The notes under the pieces were generated by a model. That model was not told where the DNA came from and searched no databases. It was given only the letters and a program-made list of their open reading frames with translations. This document shows, one piece after another, positions 25,572 to 35,979 of a stretch of 64,000 bases of DNA; within the stretch, counting starts at the first letter, position 1, and each line of letters begins with the position of its first letter. Made by a program: the position numbers and the translations under genes. Origin of the DNA: Toxorhynchites rutilus septentrionalis (taxonomy: Eukaryota; Arthropoda; Insecta; Diptera; Culicidae); contig NC_073746.1 in assembly GCF_029784135.1 (NCBI RefSeq), positions 6,493,136 to 6,557,135 of the forward strand, read 5' to 3'.

Positions 25572-26805
25572 ATTCTTAGAGGTAAACTCAAACTCGAAGA
25601 ATACGATTACGAACTTTTATACAAACCAGGAAGGACAAATACCGTAGCAGATGCTCTATCGAGAATAAAACCGGAAGAGATCACCCACAGTTCTATCCAA
25701 GACATCAATAACCAGCATCAATATTCGGAAGGAAACGATACAGATCTAAGCACAATACATTCAGCGGATACGAGTGTCGATTATTACATATGGACCACAG
25801 AAAAACCACTGAACATGTTTAGAACACAAATTATTTTCAAAATCGCAAACATAAACACCGATGTATACGAAGAAATATTCCCAAGATACCATAGACACAT
25901 GATAGTGAGACCATTCTACAATGAGGAGGAAATCACCAAAGTATTTAAAATGCTATTGAATCCTAAAGGTGTGAGCGGCATCAAAGCACCTATTTCTCTG
26001 ATCCAACTTATTCAAGAAACATACAGAAAATATTTCTCGACTAATAAAATTTTCAAGGTTTTTATTTCAGAAACGCTACTGGAAGATGTACGACTGGAAA
26101 ACGCCCAAGATGAAATCATAAAACAGACACACTCCTTTGCGCATCGCGGAATGAAAGAAAATAAAATTCAAATTTTACAAAGATACTTTTTCCCGGAACT
26201 CGATCGTAAATTAAAAATTCACGTAGCATCCTGTGACATTTGCAAGAAAAGTAAATATGACAGGAGGCCACCCCAGCTTATCCACAAAAGCACATTTGGA
26301 GAAAAACCTTTTGAACGAATTCATATCGATGTATTTTTCATGAAAGGATCAAAATGGCTTACGATCGTCGACTCATTCTCAAAATTCGCTAACGTAATCG
26401 CTTTAGAATCCCGAACAATTGTAGACACGAAAAAAAGCAATCACAGAACACCTCAGAATATTCGGCAGACCACAAACCATAGTGTGCGATCAAGAACCAA
26501 CCTTTGAATCAATCGACTTTGTCGGATTTTTGAACGATCTTGGCATCGAAATGCACTTTGCGAGTAATTCAAACTCGAATGGAATCGTAGAACGTTTTCA
26601 TTCGACTTTGATCGAATTATACAGAACCTTGAAACATAAACACACCAACATTTCGCTTAATGACCAAATGAATATCATAACAGATATTTATAATAACACA
26701 TATCATTCGGTCACTAAGAGAAAACCCCGCGAGCTCGTTTTCAACCAAAGAAACACGGTCGACATCGAAGAAATCACTGAAAACGCGAACTTCAATCCGC
26801 AGTGA
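25572..26805 (+). pseudogene. pol: Errantivirus-like Pol, part 2: integrase
   Basis: Continues part 1 in frame after the TGA (ILRGKLKLEEYDYEL, then ADALSRI, the tether). The HHCC zinc domain is near 26130-26260 (HSFAHRG ... CDICKK) and the core begins with HIDVFFMKGSKWLTIVDSF (first Asp). A frameshift in the A run near 26430-26436 moves reading to frame 1, where IVCDQEPTF (second Asp) and NSNGIVERFHSTL (Glu) are found. All DDE residues are present across two frames. A further shift near 26790-26805 leads to the C-terminal tail. Confidence 0.88.
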
Positions 26806-27026
26806 AATTAGAACTTGACAAAAGGAAAGCAGCGTACGAAAAACAGCACGAAAACAATAAAAAACCACCCCAACTTCATACAAACGATAATAAATATATT
26901 AAAATAACGCAACGGCTTAACAAAGATCGAGATCCTTATAAAATAGCAACCGTACTAACAGACAACGAATTAACTTTTACCGATAAAAACAACATAAAAA
27001 TTCACAAAAATCGCTTGAAATCCTAA
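26802..27026 (+). pseudogene. pol: Errantivirus-like integrase C-terminal tail
   Basis: Back in the frame of pol part 1. It is a basic tail with ITQRLNKDRDPYKIATVL and KIHKNRLKS, similar in style to the GPY/F-like end of gypsy integrases. It ends at TAA just before the intergenic stretch holding the env splice acceptor. Confidence 0.7.
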
Positions 27027-27044
27027 AGGAATAATAATACTAAT

Positions 27045-28626
27045 TTGATAAACAACTTTACATTTCCTTGCAGACTGTTCGCCCTTACATCCGCAACGAC
27101 GTATCAGGATGTATCAAATAACAATGGCTTAATAGTCTTTAAAATCAATCAAGTTAAAATAAAACTCGGATACGAAAGAATAATACATAAAATTAATATG
27201 AACGACATTAAAAATAATATCTTATACATAGAAAAGCTAGCAAACACATTAAATACAACAACCCATCTAAAAAAATACCCTTGATTACAAGTTAAAAATT
27301 GCGCACGCCAAAACCAACAGCTTATCTCCTAGGAGAATTAGAAGAGGACTCATAGACGCTTTAGGTTCTACAATCAAATTCATAGCTGGAAATCCCGATC
27401 ACGAAGATCTTTTGTTGATCAATCAAAATTTTGATAAACTCGAAACAACCTTGAATTAATTTATAACTAATGAATCAAAACAAATACGAATTAACAATCT
27501 CCTAGAAATCCATTTGAGCAATGTATCAAAAACATTAATAGATATCGAGGAATCAGTAAGAGAATCTCAAAATGAGCTAGGATATATCAACCTTATTTTT
27601 AACATAGATATTATTATAAGAATACTAGAAGATTTGGAAGAACAAATAACACTATCTAAACTAAACTTGATAAATAAAAATATACTTAGCCCAGCAGAAA
27701 AACTTTATATTTGGAATTTTCTAACTAAGCAAAACATAAGATTGACGTATGAAGACGACATATTTGTTCACATCAATAGTATTGTCTCAATAAAAAGAAA
27801 TCATTTTATTGTCATTGTAAAAATCCCGATAGTAGAAAATAGGGACTACGAACTACTGCAGTTAGAACCAGTCGGCGGAAACAGCACGAAGATCAGCACG
27901 AACATAAAATACGTAGCAAAATATAAGGAAAAGCTCTTCCAACAATCCGGCAAATGCACGATATGCGAAAGAACAAAGGCAATCACCGACGAATGCATCT
28001 CCAATATTCTAAATAACTTCAAAGCAAAATGCATTTTTTCAAAACAAAAGGAAAACCCCGAAATCAGAGAAATAATTCCAGGGACCATAATAGTGGATAC
28101 CACAGTAAGAATTCACATTTCGGACTCATGTGGCGACTCGAGAGAACTAACAACACCAACCATCATAGAAACTGAAAACTGTACAGTTAAAATAGGAAAC
28201 AGTACATTCCACAACGTAAACAAAGTTATCGAACAGTTACAATTCATGACACCAATCTTTGGGAAAATTATAGAAGCCAAAGAACATATCCCCGATGCAG
28301 AAACACTTCACACCATCACCATAGACAACCTCGAAGAGCTGAACAAAATCAAAGTCCATTTGTCCAAAACACAAACCGTTGGAGGATCACTGTTGACCTC
28401 CTTACTCGTCCTTGCAATTCTCCTATTCTTTATTCACAGATACTTGAAGAATAGGAAGACAAAACCCAATACCACTATTCCCTGCCAGATGCATGAAGCC
28501 GCAGCAGATCCCAACCCAAAGCCCACGGAAAAGGACGAATCACCATCCACCCCGCAACAACCATCAGAGGCAATGGTTGCGTTGTTGAAGAGTATGAAGA
28601 GTCAAACGAGGACGCTCGACACCTAG
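27045..28626 (+). pseudogene. env: Errantivirus-like envelope gene, broken
   Basis: The third ORF of the element, encoding a membrane glycoprotein. The N-terminal part is in frame 3 (27045-27284). An A-run near 27268-27275 shifts it to frame 1, where a basic RxxR-type cleavage site followed by the conserved glycine-rich start of the errantiviral transmembrane subunit is seen at about 27328-27400. A TAA at 27457-27459 breaks this frame; it reopens at 27514 and runs to TAG at 28624. Near the C-terminus a 20-residue hydrophobic segment (TSLLVLAILLFFIHRYL) forms the membrane anchor, followed by a cytoplasmic tail of about 59 residues. One frameshift and one stop make it non-functional as read. 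Confidence 0.82.
27064..27073 (+). promoter_or_regulatory. Candidate 3' splice acceptor for env
   Basis: TTTCCTTGCAG with the AG at 27072-27073, preceded by a pyrimidine-rich stretch, sits exactly between pol and env. Errantiviral env is translated from a spliced transcript, so position and sequence agree with an acceptor. Partner donors are proposed at 22407 and 22518. Confidence 0.55.
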
Positions 28627-28653
28627 GGGGGAGGCGTTACGACGGGATCCCGC
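28624..28653 (+). mobile_element. Polypurine tract and start of the 3' LTR
   Basis: AGGGGGGAGG immediately follows the env stop and is a good polypurine tract. The LTR-like sequence then begins and is interrupted after about 20 bases by the MITE at 28654. It resumes at 29153 (TCCCGCAGCATAGCAGC) and fades by about 29210 where another repeat starts, so the 3' LTR is severely truncated. Confidence 0.6.
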
Positions 28654-29144
28654 TAGTGATCCCCGATTTTTAAAATTAATCGTTCATCAGCTAATCGAAT
28701 ACGTTTCATCAGTTTGTTATTCGATACGATTAATCGCCACAAATAATCGATTAATCGATTAATCGTCACACTGAGAAAAATAATTAATTAGACTAATATT
28801 TCTCATCTGCTGGAAAGCATTCTGGAATCAAAAAAGTGTTCATTCCGCCTGAAAATCTCTTTATTCTCGTTTACGCTCACCTTAACTTGTAAACAAAGCT
28901 CAATTCGCGTTGATGGCATTGTGCTTCATTTACCAGTTTAGGAGAGCGTCAAAGATAATGATTGATTTTCAGGATAAAACTGCAGCGGCCTTACGTTTTT
29001 TTTCTCTGGGTTTGTATTGATTGATCGACATAAATTATTCGTTCGCTTCGATTATTGGTTGCGCAGTATTCGTTCGATTAATAATCGATAACTGTCGGAA
29101 GTATTCGATTAATCGATTAATCGAACGATTATCGGGGATCACTA
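28654..29144. mobile_element. hAT-type MITE inserted in the errantivirus-like LTR
   Basis: Terminal inverted repeats TAGTGATCCCCGAT at 28654 and its complement ending at 29144, with an inner TCGATTAATCGATTAATCG-like palindromic motif on both sides. The 8-bp direct repeat GATCCCGC flanks it (28646-28653, 29145-29152). An 8-bp TSD points to the hAT superfamily. At 491 bp with no ORF it is non-autonomous. A related copy is at 33296-33703. Confidence 0.88.
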
Positions 29145-29210
29145 GATCCCGCTCCCGCAGCATAGCAGCATAATCAGGAAACGCAACCCGAAACCAACGA
29201 GACGCGCATT

Positions 29211-30031
29211 TGGCTGTCATACAAATGAAACAGAAATTTCGGAATTACTCGAAAATTAATTAAGTTAATGTAGCCAAATTTGGCATGTGAAGGTGGGCCG
29301 CCATACAAATGAAACACGAACTTCTGCATAATTCGGGAACTAATCAAGCACAATTTGGGATGTGAGGGTTTTTGGGTATGAGAAATGTTTTTATAATGGT
29401 ATGACACCCCTCCTTCCTCTGGAATGGAGAGGGAGTCCCATAAAAATATTACATATATTTCAACCAAAACTATTCCAACTAAACACGACAATTGAAAATT
29501 TTCGGTAAACGCTGACATAGTGACAAGTGCTGTTAGTCCATTTGATGTTTGCGCTGGAAATTTGATTGTTCGAAACTGGAAATGAATTTTAATGTGATGA
29601 AACGCACTCCTATATCTTCGTCTATCTATACCAAAAAAAGGATCGCCGGATGTGTTGATAAGAGCAGAACTCGAGGAAGGAATCGTCCGATTTAGGACTG
29701 TCTTTATTCTATCATATTTTCTGTATAAAACATTTATTCCATGTAACGGAGAAACATGTTATTTGCAAGTGGTTGTAAAATCTTGAACGAGAATTGTGTC
29801 TGAAAATAATCTGATATTATAATGTTGAGTTTTGTTAGAAATACTAGGAATTAGTAAAAAATAAAGTAAATTAGTAAAAGATAAATTCAACGGGATCGAC
29901 TAGAAGATCAATCGATGAACAGTTCTGCGATTGGACCCATGAACCTGCTCATAGTAAGAAAACGTGAATGTTTGAAGGAATTGATAACAAAAAAAAATTT
30001 TGGGCGGGACGAAGTTTGTCGGGTCAGCTAG
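29211..30031 (+). mobile_element. Dispersed repeat with Helitron-like 3' end
   Basis: Begins abruptly inside the LTR remnant with two degenerate copies of a CATACAAATGAAAC block (29218, 29304) and ends GTCGGGTCAGCTAG|T. A CTAG terminus followed by T is what Helitrons show. I do not see a convincing 3' hairpin, so the assignment is tentative. A short 5'-end-like string (TCTATACATATAAAAATGG) that often starts such repeats appears at 48932. Confidence 0.4.
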
Positions 30032-30579
30032 TGTGGTATAAACACATCACCGGCCATTTCGCCCCACCACTACAATTATTTCAATAATTTGACTTTCCAC
30101 TCGCAAAAGAATTTACTTTTCCGTACATACCTAATATCGCTTCTCTGTCAACTCCCAAACCAAAATATAACCATCAGGGAATTGAATTTTGATATTAAGC
30201 CACTCAAAATGCTTAATATCGAAACCTGCTAAAATTATATCCACACGCGGAATCATGTTTGATTCTCGGTTTTTGGCTCCCTATTCCACTTTTGTTCAGT
30301 ATTCATTATCTTAGGGTAGTTTAAATATTATAGAATAACTTGTAGATCGGGTGCTCATTAACCGAAGCTTGGAATATTCAAAGTGTAACTATGCAAATCA
30401 ACCACCGGTCCATATTACTCCTACTGTCCGTATTACCCGCACCTCCCCTACCCACATATTCCCGATGTTCATCAGATTCACTTTTCTTCTAATCATTTCT
30501 CGTTCTGGGTGGCGAATTTCATATTTTAATGGCAGGAGAAACGCTGAAAAAAGTATTGTTTCTACTTTTGTGAATGCAA
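30032..30579. other. Non-coding, nothing recognised
   Basis: Flanking DNA between two repeats; no credible ORF. Confidence 0.4.
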
Positions 30580-31676
30580 TTTTGACGTGGGACTACGTCT
30601 AACCGGAATATATGGGGGGTAAAATGAAAACATAAACACTGAACATGCAGGAAAAAATGCAAGATTTCGAATGCTTATAACTCGAACATTTTCTACTGGA
30701 TCGGAAAGATGTTTGCATCAATTGATAGGGAATATTTCTACGCATCTATCGCAATTAATAAAATGTCATTTTTCATTAGATAAATAATTGAATAACTGTA
30801 AAATGTTAAGCGTTATCTAAACGCCCTAACTGCCTCGTTTTGATTGGCCCGATTTACGGTTTCCCCAACACAGACTTCAAAACCAAGCAGCGTTGGGGAA
30901 ATTGGAATTGAAAATACATGAAAGTAGAGGGACTTTTGTTCTCTCCGAAATATGTTCCCTAACACAGACTTCAAAACCAAGCAGCATTGGCGAAACCGAC
31001 ATTGCAAATACATGAAAGTAGGGGCAGCTTTTGTTCCCACCGTCAATGCGTTTCTCTAACACAGACTTCAAATCCAAGGAGCGTGGGGAAGTTGGCATTG
31101 CAAATACATGCAGTTCGGGGGCATTTTTGTTCCGACTGAAATGTGTTTCCCTACCATAGACTTCAAAACCATGGAGCGAGGGAAAATTGACATTGCTAAT
31201 ACATGCAAGTCGAGGGCAATTTGATCTGACTAAAATATGTTTCCCCAACACAGGCTTCAGAACCAAGGTGTCTAGGAAAATTGGGATTGCAAATTCATGC
31301 AGGTCGGGAGTATTTTTGTTCCGACTGAAATCTGATTACCTTTAAAGACTTCTAAACCAAGGTGTCTGGGGAAATCGGCATTGCAAATACATGCAAACTG
31401 CGAGTACTTTTATACTCGTTTGCCTTTGTGCAGATTCGAATGCGTTTCCCTAACACGGTCTCCTAAACTTAGGTACCTGGTAAGATCGACACTAGAGACA
31501 TGGCATTTGTTCAAACTTTTTACTCACAACGCAAATATATTGAATTCAATTGAATTCGGAAATTGTTTCATTCAATCAAAAATTCAATCAATACATACAA
31601 ATGATTACTAAGCTAAGGTAGTCCCACGTCAACCTTGCGGTTATATCATAGATATAACCCACCCATTTTTTTTTTT
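30580..31676. mobile_element. Element A of a palindromic-ended family, with a tandem-repeat cargo
   Basis: The left end has TTTTGACGTGGGACTACGTC at 30580. The right end has GTAGTCCCACGTCAA at about 31618, followed by TTGCGGTTATATC, ATAACCCACCC and a T run. The first 280 bp or so (to about 30870) match the left arm of element B at 34101. The cargo (30860-31490) is about seven diverged copies of a unit near 97 bp marked by CACAGACTTCAAAACCAAG and GCAAATACATG. No transposase is present. The superfamily is unknown. Confidence 0.7.
30860..31490. repeat. About seven tandem repeats of a unit near 97 bp
   Basis: Each unit contains CCC(C/T)AACACAGACTTCAAAACCA, then GGGGAAATTGGCATT-like and AATACATGNAAGT-like words, then TTTTGTTCC.. 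and AAATGTGTTTCCC. Units are 10-25 percent diverged by eye, the last ones most. Two further copies are found in element C at 37806-37945. Confidence 0.8.
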
Positions 31677-32365
31677 AAATTAGTAAAGTTAATAATAAAA
31701 TTTGCATTTCATTTAAATTCGATTACAATACTAAGCATTCGCCACATAATACCAGTATAACACAAACACACATATTGGATGTTTAACCCTCCTGTACTCG
31801 CGTGCAAAATCATAACACGTATACTCGCGCACGGTGTCACAGACTGAAAATTGAACTTCTCTGTAATATTGCCATTGTGTATTTTTCAGGCTTTATTGGC
31901 ATTTATTTGAAGAAGAGGGTATGATTGAATGAAAAAACTCCAAAAAATATATTTTCTTCATCTTTATTATGTTTTAATAGTCATCTAATTCAGCCTACTC
32001 AAAACAGAGTAATTTTTGATACTCCAACACAAATAACGAAATTCAAATTTTTTACTGTTATTAATTAAAAGTAAGCAACTGAATATAATTCATGAAGGAT
32101 TAAGAGCTATAAAATAACAAAGAAACGTATTAATCGATTGTGGTTTCGTTGGAGTAAGAATCAGAACATAGCGTAACTGCATGTTCGAAACAAATATATT
32201 TTTTACATTTCATGCAGTTGTTGCGTGTTTTTCGGCTCTTTTATCGAAAAGAAGAATGTATAACGACTTTCTAGATAATTACCAGATAATAAATGTTCTG
32301 GAATATAAAGTTTGCATATTTCTAATATTCTTTGCCTCTGTATTCTTGATGAACTAAGAAATAAT

Positions 32366-32766
32366 GGGCCTGATTCTCGAATACACTGCGAATACACTTC
32401 ACGGTGGAAACGGAATGAAACGTATTCGCGATGACAACGGTATGGTGTCGACATCTGGATACGCGATTAGTTTCCCACTAAACTTATCATTATAATATCA
32501 AATTATAATATAATCTATTTTATTTTTATTTTTAATTTTTTTGATGAGATTATTATAACACATGAAGAAAAAAAAGTTTCCCACCCACATTGAATACCAG
32601 TTTGCTACGGAGAAGTTAATTTTCATTAATGATTCATTTTTGAAAAGTGCTCATTCTGCCTGAAAACTCATCATTATCTTCGACACTTCACTAACACGTA
32701 AAACGTAGTTCAATGGCGTGCCGTTTATTTCGTTTCCACCGTGAAGTGTATTCGAGAATCAGGACC
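32366..32766. mobile_element. MITE with long TIRs and AAT flanks
   Basis: TIR GGGCCTGATTCTCGAATACA at 32366 matches the complement of the right end (GTGTATTCGAGAATCAGGACC, ending 32766), and homology continues through the CACGGTGGAAACG motif. AAT flanks both sides (32363-32365, 32767-32769), a 3-bp TSD. Inside, a segment (AAAAGTG.TCATTC.GCCTGAAAA) resembles one in the hAT-type MITE near 28836. It has no ORF of its own. The minus-strand frame at 32203-32454 crosses its left TIR. Confidence 0.75.
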
Positions 32767-33295
32767 AATGTCTTTTTTTAGATGGGCATAAAAAGATGAC
32801 ATGAAAGGATTTCTAGGAACTTCTTTTTCTTTTTCTTGTTTTCTTGTTGATATTGTACATTTAAAAAAAATATCCCCGAAACTGTAACTGTTAAAAAATA
32901 CCATAAGTCACCAATTTATTTATAGTTCACTGTTTACAATTCTTCCACAAGTGAAATTCTTTCACAAGTGTGTATATGTATGACCGTTATATTTAGCGAA
33001 TATACTATACGAAAAAATTTATATTTTGCTTTTGTACGTATGAATCTAACGACGAATAGTTAATATATGGATTCGTTCAATGCAGTTACGAAAGGGACTG
33101 AAATCAAATAAGAATAGTCCGGTAATGGTCTTATGCATTATATTCAATAAATATTATATTATATTCAATAAATATTCCACGCCACTAACATTAATTTATA
33201 CATTTCATTCAACAATATTCTAGAATATGAAAAAAGGGACTTGTCCAAAAAAGTTACTCCTATACTCGCGTCGGTGTGTCAGACCGAAAGTGTTA

Positions 33296-33703
33296 ATAGA
33301 TACGTCGGTTAATCGTTCGATTAATTCAACTAATCGAATATCTGAAATTATAATCGATTAATTTTGTATCGAATAATTGAAATCAAAATATGAATACATC
33401 GAATAATTGTCACTGTAATCGCGATTAATGAAAGAAGAGATCTTTCTCAAAGTTAATGCATTTTTAGGCTAAGAATTAGGCTATATAATTTTTTGCATCC
33501 AACATTTTTTATCCAACCATCTAACATCGACAACCCGATAGATCACGCGACCAGAATGACCACGTGATACGTGATTATTTCAAGAAATAAATATTCGTTC
33601 GATTAATCCAATAATGAAAGACAATTATTCGAATGAATCGAATATTGAAAAATGCCCCAACGATTATTCGATAATCGGATAAATGAAAAATTTAGACATC
33701 ACT
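33296..33703. mobile_element. hAT-type MITE, second copy
   Basis: Flanked by the 8-bp direct repeat AAGTGTTA (33288-33295, 33704-33711). The left end has TCGGTTAATCGTTCGATTAA and the right end ATAATCGGAT...GACATCACT, a diverged version of the TIRs of 28654-29144, with many TAATCGAAT-type palindromes inside. It is older than the first copy judging by TIR decay. It sits in the piggyBac-like element. Confidence 0.78.
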
Positions 33704-33868
33704 AAGTGTTAAAAACGAGTCATACGTCCCCTTTCTACTAACACATGCGATACGCTAAACGATGACGAACGACGGATAACGAAGGTAGAGAGAATCGCAA
33801 AGCGTGGTGCTATTTTCTGAGAAATGAACGAATCATTGATTTCTTGGTCTGACAGACCAATGCACGAG

Positions 33869-34031
33869 TATAGTGTTGAGAAGCAAACCGAAGCAACCAC
33901 TTGGAGATGATATTCATTTGAGATGCAATAGTAGGCTTTGCGTTACACCAGTAGCTATATAAGTCTCCCTGAAATTATAATCTATCTCTTTTGCCAATAA
34001 ACCTTTGCTACGTTAACACTTCAACTCATTA
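33869..34031 (+). mobile_element. Copia element: TSD and 5' LTR
   Basis: TATAG (33869-33873) precedes TGTTGAGAAG, the LTR start; the same TATAG follows the 3' LTR at 46772-46776. The LTR (33874-34031, 158 bp) has a TATA box CTATATAAG at 33955-33963 and AATAAA at 33996-34001, and matches the 3' LTR (43348-43461 plus 46729-46771, 157 bp after removing an insertion) with only a few differences. This makes 33874-46771 one full-length copia insertion swollen to about 12.9 kb by later insertions. Confidence 0.92.
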
Positions 34032-34100
34032 GGTTGTGGGCCCAGTTACGTGGTACCCATAGCAACGTGGTTTGTTTGGCGTAGTTCAACACGCGAAGAT
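34032..34100 (+). promoter_or_regulatory. Copia primer binding site and leader
   Basis: GGTTGTGGGCCCAGTTACG directly abuts the LTR. It resembles the Drosophila copia primer binding site, which pairs with an internal fragment of initiator tRNA-Met (GGTTATGGGCCCAG, from memory). The leader is interrupted at 34101 by elements B and C and resumes at about 38877. Confidence 0.75.
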
Positions 34101-34560
34101 TTTTGACGTAGGACTACGTCTAACCGGAAGATATAGGGGGTGAAATGGAAATCTAGGCACTGAACAAGTAGGAAAAAATGCAAGATTTGGAACGCTTATA
34201 ACTCGAGCATTTCTCAATAGATCGCAAAGGTTTTTGCATCAATTGATAGGAAATATATCTACGCATCTATCATAACGAATAACATTTCATTTTTCTTCAG
34301 ATACATAATTGAATAATTGTGAAATATCAAGCATTGTCAAAATGCACTATGTGCCCATTTTTGATTGGTCCATTTTGTGCTCCTCAAATCGTACCGACCA
34401 AAACGGGCAACCAGCGGCAGCAGCGAAATAGAATGAAGCACGATTGGAAAGGAAAAAGAAAAAAATGAATGAAACATTGGTCGCAGTCTCACACATGCGT
34501 AATTCTCGAGCCAGCCAGTCAGCTTAAAAATCCCCGCTCCGCTGCCGTAACGATCATTCT

Positions 34561-34754
34561 TTGTGTGGACACCGACTGGACAACATCGTTGCTGGACGAG
34601 CTGGATGGCGAAGGATCGAGTGCCTTTCTCAAGGCAATGGGGGCGGAGGTGAATTGCAGGAGTTAGAGTAGAGTTTTCAAAGGGCCTTTCTCAAGGCTAG
34701 AGACAAATGAACTAAAAAGTTTAAAGTCTCTATAATACAAAACCACCACCACCA
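34561..34754 (+). mobile_element. SINE-like retroposon with LINE-type tail, plus strand
   Basis: A 194-bp insert flanked by CCGTAACGATCATTCT (34545-34560 and 34755-34770). It starts TTGTGTGGACACCGACTGG, contains two copies of the hairpin GCCTTTCTCAAGGC, and ends GAGACAAATGAACT...AGTTTAAAGTCTCTATAATAC plus an ACC-repeat tail. The same family is inverted at 42647-42858. The last 60 bp match the 3' end of the LINE at 46650-46717, so it is probably mobilised by that LINE's machinery. No tRNA-like promoter was recognised. Confidence 0.83.
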
Positions 34755-34833
34755 CCGTAACGATCATTCTCATTCAAACCGTACACCACATCGGTTCGCA
34801 TCACAACACATCAACAAACCAACCCAAGCAGCC

Positions 34834-35293
34834 ATGTCTAACCATGGTAAAGGAGGAAAAGTGAAGGGAAAGGCAAAATCCCGCTCGAACCGTGTTGATC
34901 TGGAGTTCCCCGCAAGGGTAGCTAGGCCGAGCGCGTTAGTACCAGTGCACCAGTCCACCTGGCCGGCGTTATATAGTTTCGGCCGCCGAAGTGATCGAGT
35001 TAGCTGGCAAAGCTGCTCGCGACGATAAGAAAACCCGCATTCGGAACAGAACGCATTCGGTTCGGTGGACATCAAGACAACAGGCAGTTGCAGCGAGTGG
35101 CTAGTGGCAAACGCAATCGCAAAACGGCATCAGGTAGCAGAAGAAAAAAGTTTGTTCTTTATACAAACTGCTTTGGTGGCAAATCCAGAACAAGACGGCA
35201 TCGAGGGCGTTCGAAATGTTTTTTTTTCAAAACCACGAGTACTAAGTTTTCTAAATTGGAACCATTCCATAAAATAAGGCGCTTTTCAGAGCC
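34834..35293 (+). pseudogene. Histone H2A-like pseudogene, copy 1
   Basis: ATG 34834 opens with MSNHGKGGKVKGKAKSRSNR, nearly the start of a canonical H2A, then LEFP. After an internal loss of about 15 codons, H2A reading resumes in another frame with RKG..AERV..SAPVHLAGVI and, near 35018, AARDDKKTRI, with stops between. The original gene wrapped DNA in nucleosomes; this copy cannot encode it. A CCAAT-like ATTGGTCC lies at 34364-34371 upstream, and a SINE splits the 5' flank. A histone-type 3' stem-loop remains at 35278-35293. It is intronless, as replication-dependent histone genes are. Identity is strong for the first 20 codons. Confidence 0.88.
35278..35293 (+). promoter_or_regulatory. Histone mRNA 3' stem-loop, copy 1
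   Basis: GGCGCTTTTCAGAGCC matches the conserved histone stem-loop (GGYYCTTTTCAGRGCC type) with a single mismatched pair (G opposite A). It lies about 440 bp after the H2A-like start, near the expected distance for an H2A gene. Confidence 0.82.
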
Positions 35294-35979
35294 ATTAAAC
35301 CTTCCAAAAAAGAGTTTAGGAAATACAGTTCAATGCTTTCTAAAACATTATCCAAAATAATAATAAAACACAAATTGATTTTTTCATAATTTGTTTGCCA
35401 GGATCTGATGAGTATGTGAATTTGGCAGTTGTTCTAAGCTCATTGATAGTTGGGGACTTTTCTGATTATTCAATTTTCACCAATTCTTCAATTGTTTCCA
35501 GATTGAAAGTACAGTAATTTACAATTAGTTCGACATTTAGCTAATTGGACGGACATGTAATGCGACTTATTTAGTTGGACATTTTTGTAAACATAGAGAT
35601 CCAAATTATGACCCCACATTGAAAGTCGACACTGTACCACTGTCATCGCAAATGTTCAATTACAGGTTAAAATTACCTCCAATCCGGCACTGAGTGGTGG
35701 TAATGCGACGTGCCATTGAATGTAATTTACTGTAAAATATGTCACAAGCTGGATGGGAAGAAATTTTCCAACTGTGAAAGCTGTGGCGAGTGACAACAAA
35801 TCGCTAAACAGGAAGGTTTAACCGAACAAGATGGGGATATCGAGTGATAATAAAACATTAAACTCTTTAGATTGAAGATAATTTTGTGATCCTGAAATGG
35901 ACCCTTTTTAGCCTGCATGTAAATCCAACGAGCGAACAAATCGTAATGAATGTATTTTTTTGCCATCGCTCCCTTTTAA
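35294..35979. other. Interval between H2A copies, with a repeated block
   Basis: 35700-35860 (GTCACAAGCTGGATGGGAAG, AGGAAGGTTTAACCGAAC, ATATCGAGTGATAA) is repeated at 37180-37330 inside H2A copy 2, so the H2A-associated unit seems to have been duplicated at least twice. No H2A codons are recognised in this interval. Confidence 0.55.

Larger units (their letters stand above)
31783..33868. mobile_element. Left part of a TTAA-flanked, piggyBac-like non-autonomous element
   Basis: TTAACCCTCCTGTACTCGCG at 31783 is the inverted partner of CGAGTATAGGAGTGTTAA, which is now split: CGAG at 33865-33868 and the remainder at 46772-46785 beyond the copia insertion. TTAA at both ends and a CCCT/CACT start are typical of piggyBac. 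Subterminal motifs (ACTCGCG..GGTGTGTCAGACCGAAA) recur at 31823, 33264 and, inverted, at about 33848. It has no transposase. Without its insertions it would be about 1.7 kb. Confidence 0.68.

Noticed and set aside
30860..31490. CRISPR-like array
   Set aside because: The units are diverged tandem repeats without constant spacers, in a eukaryotic transposon.
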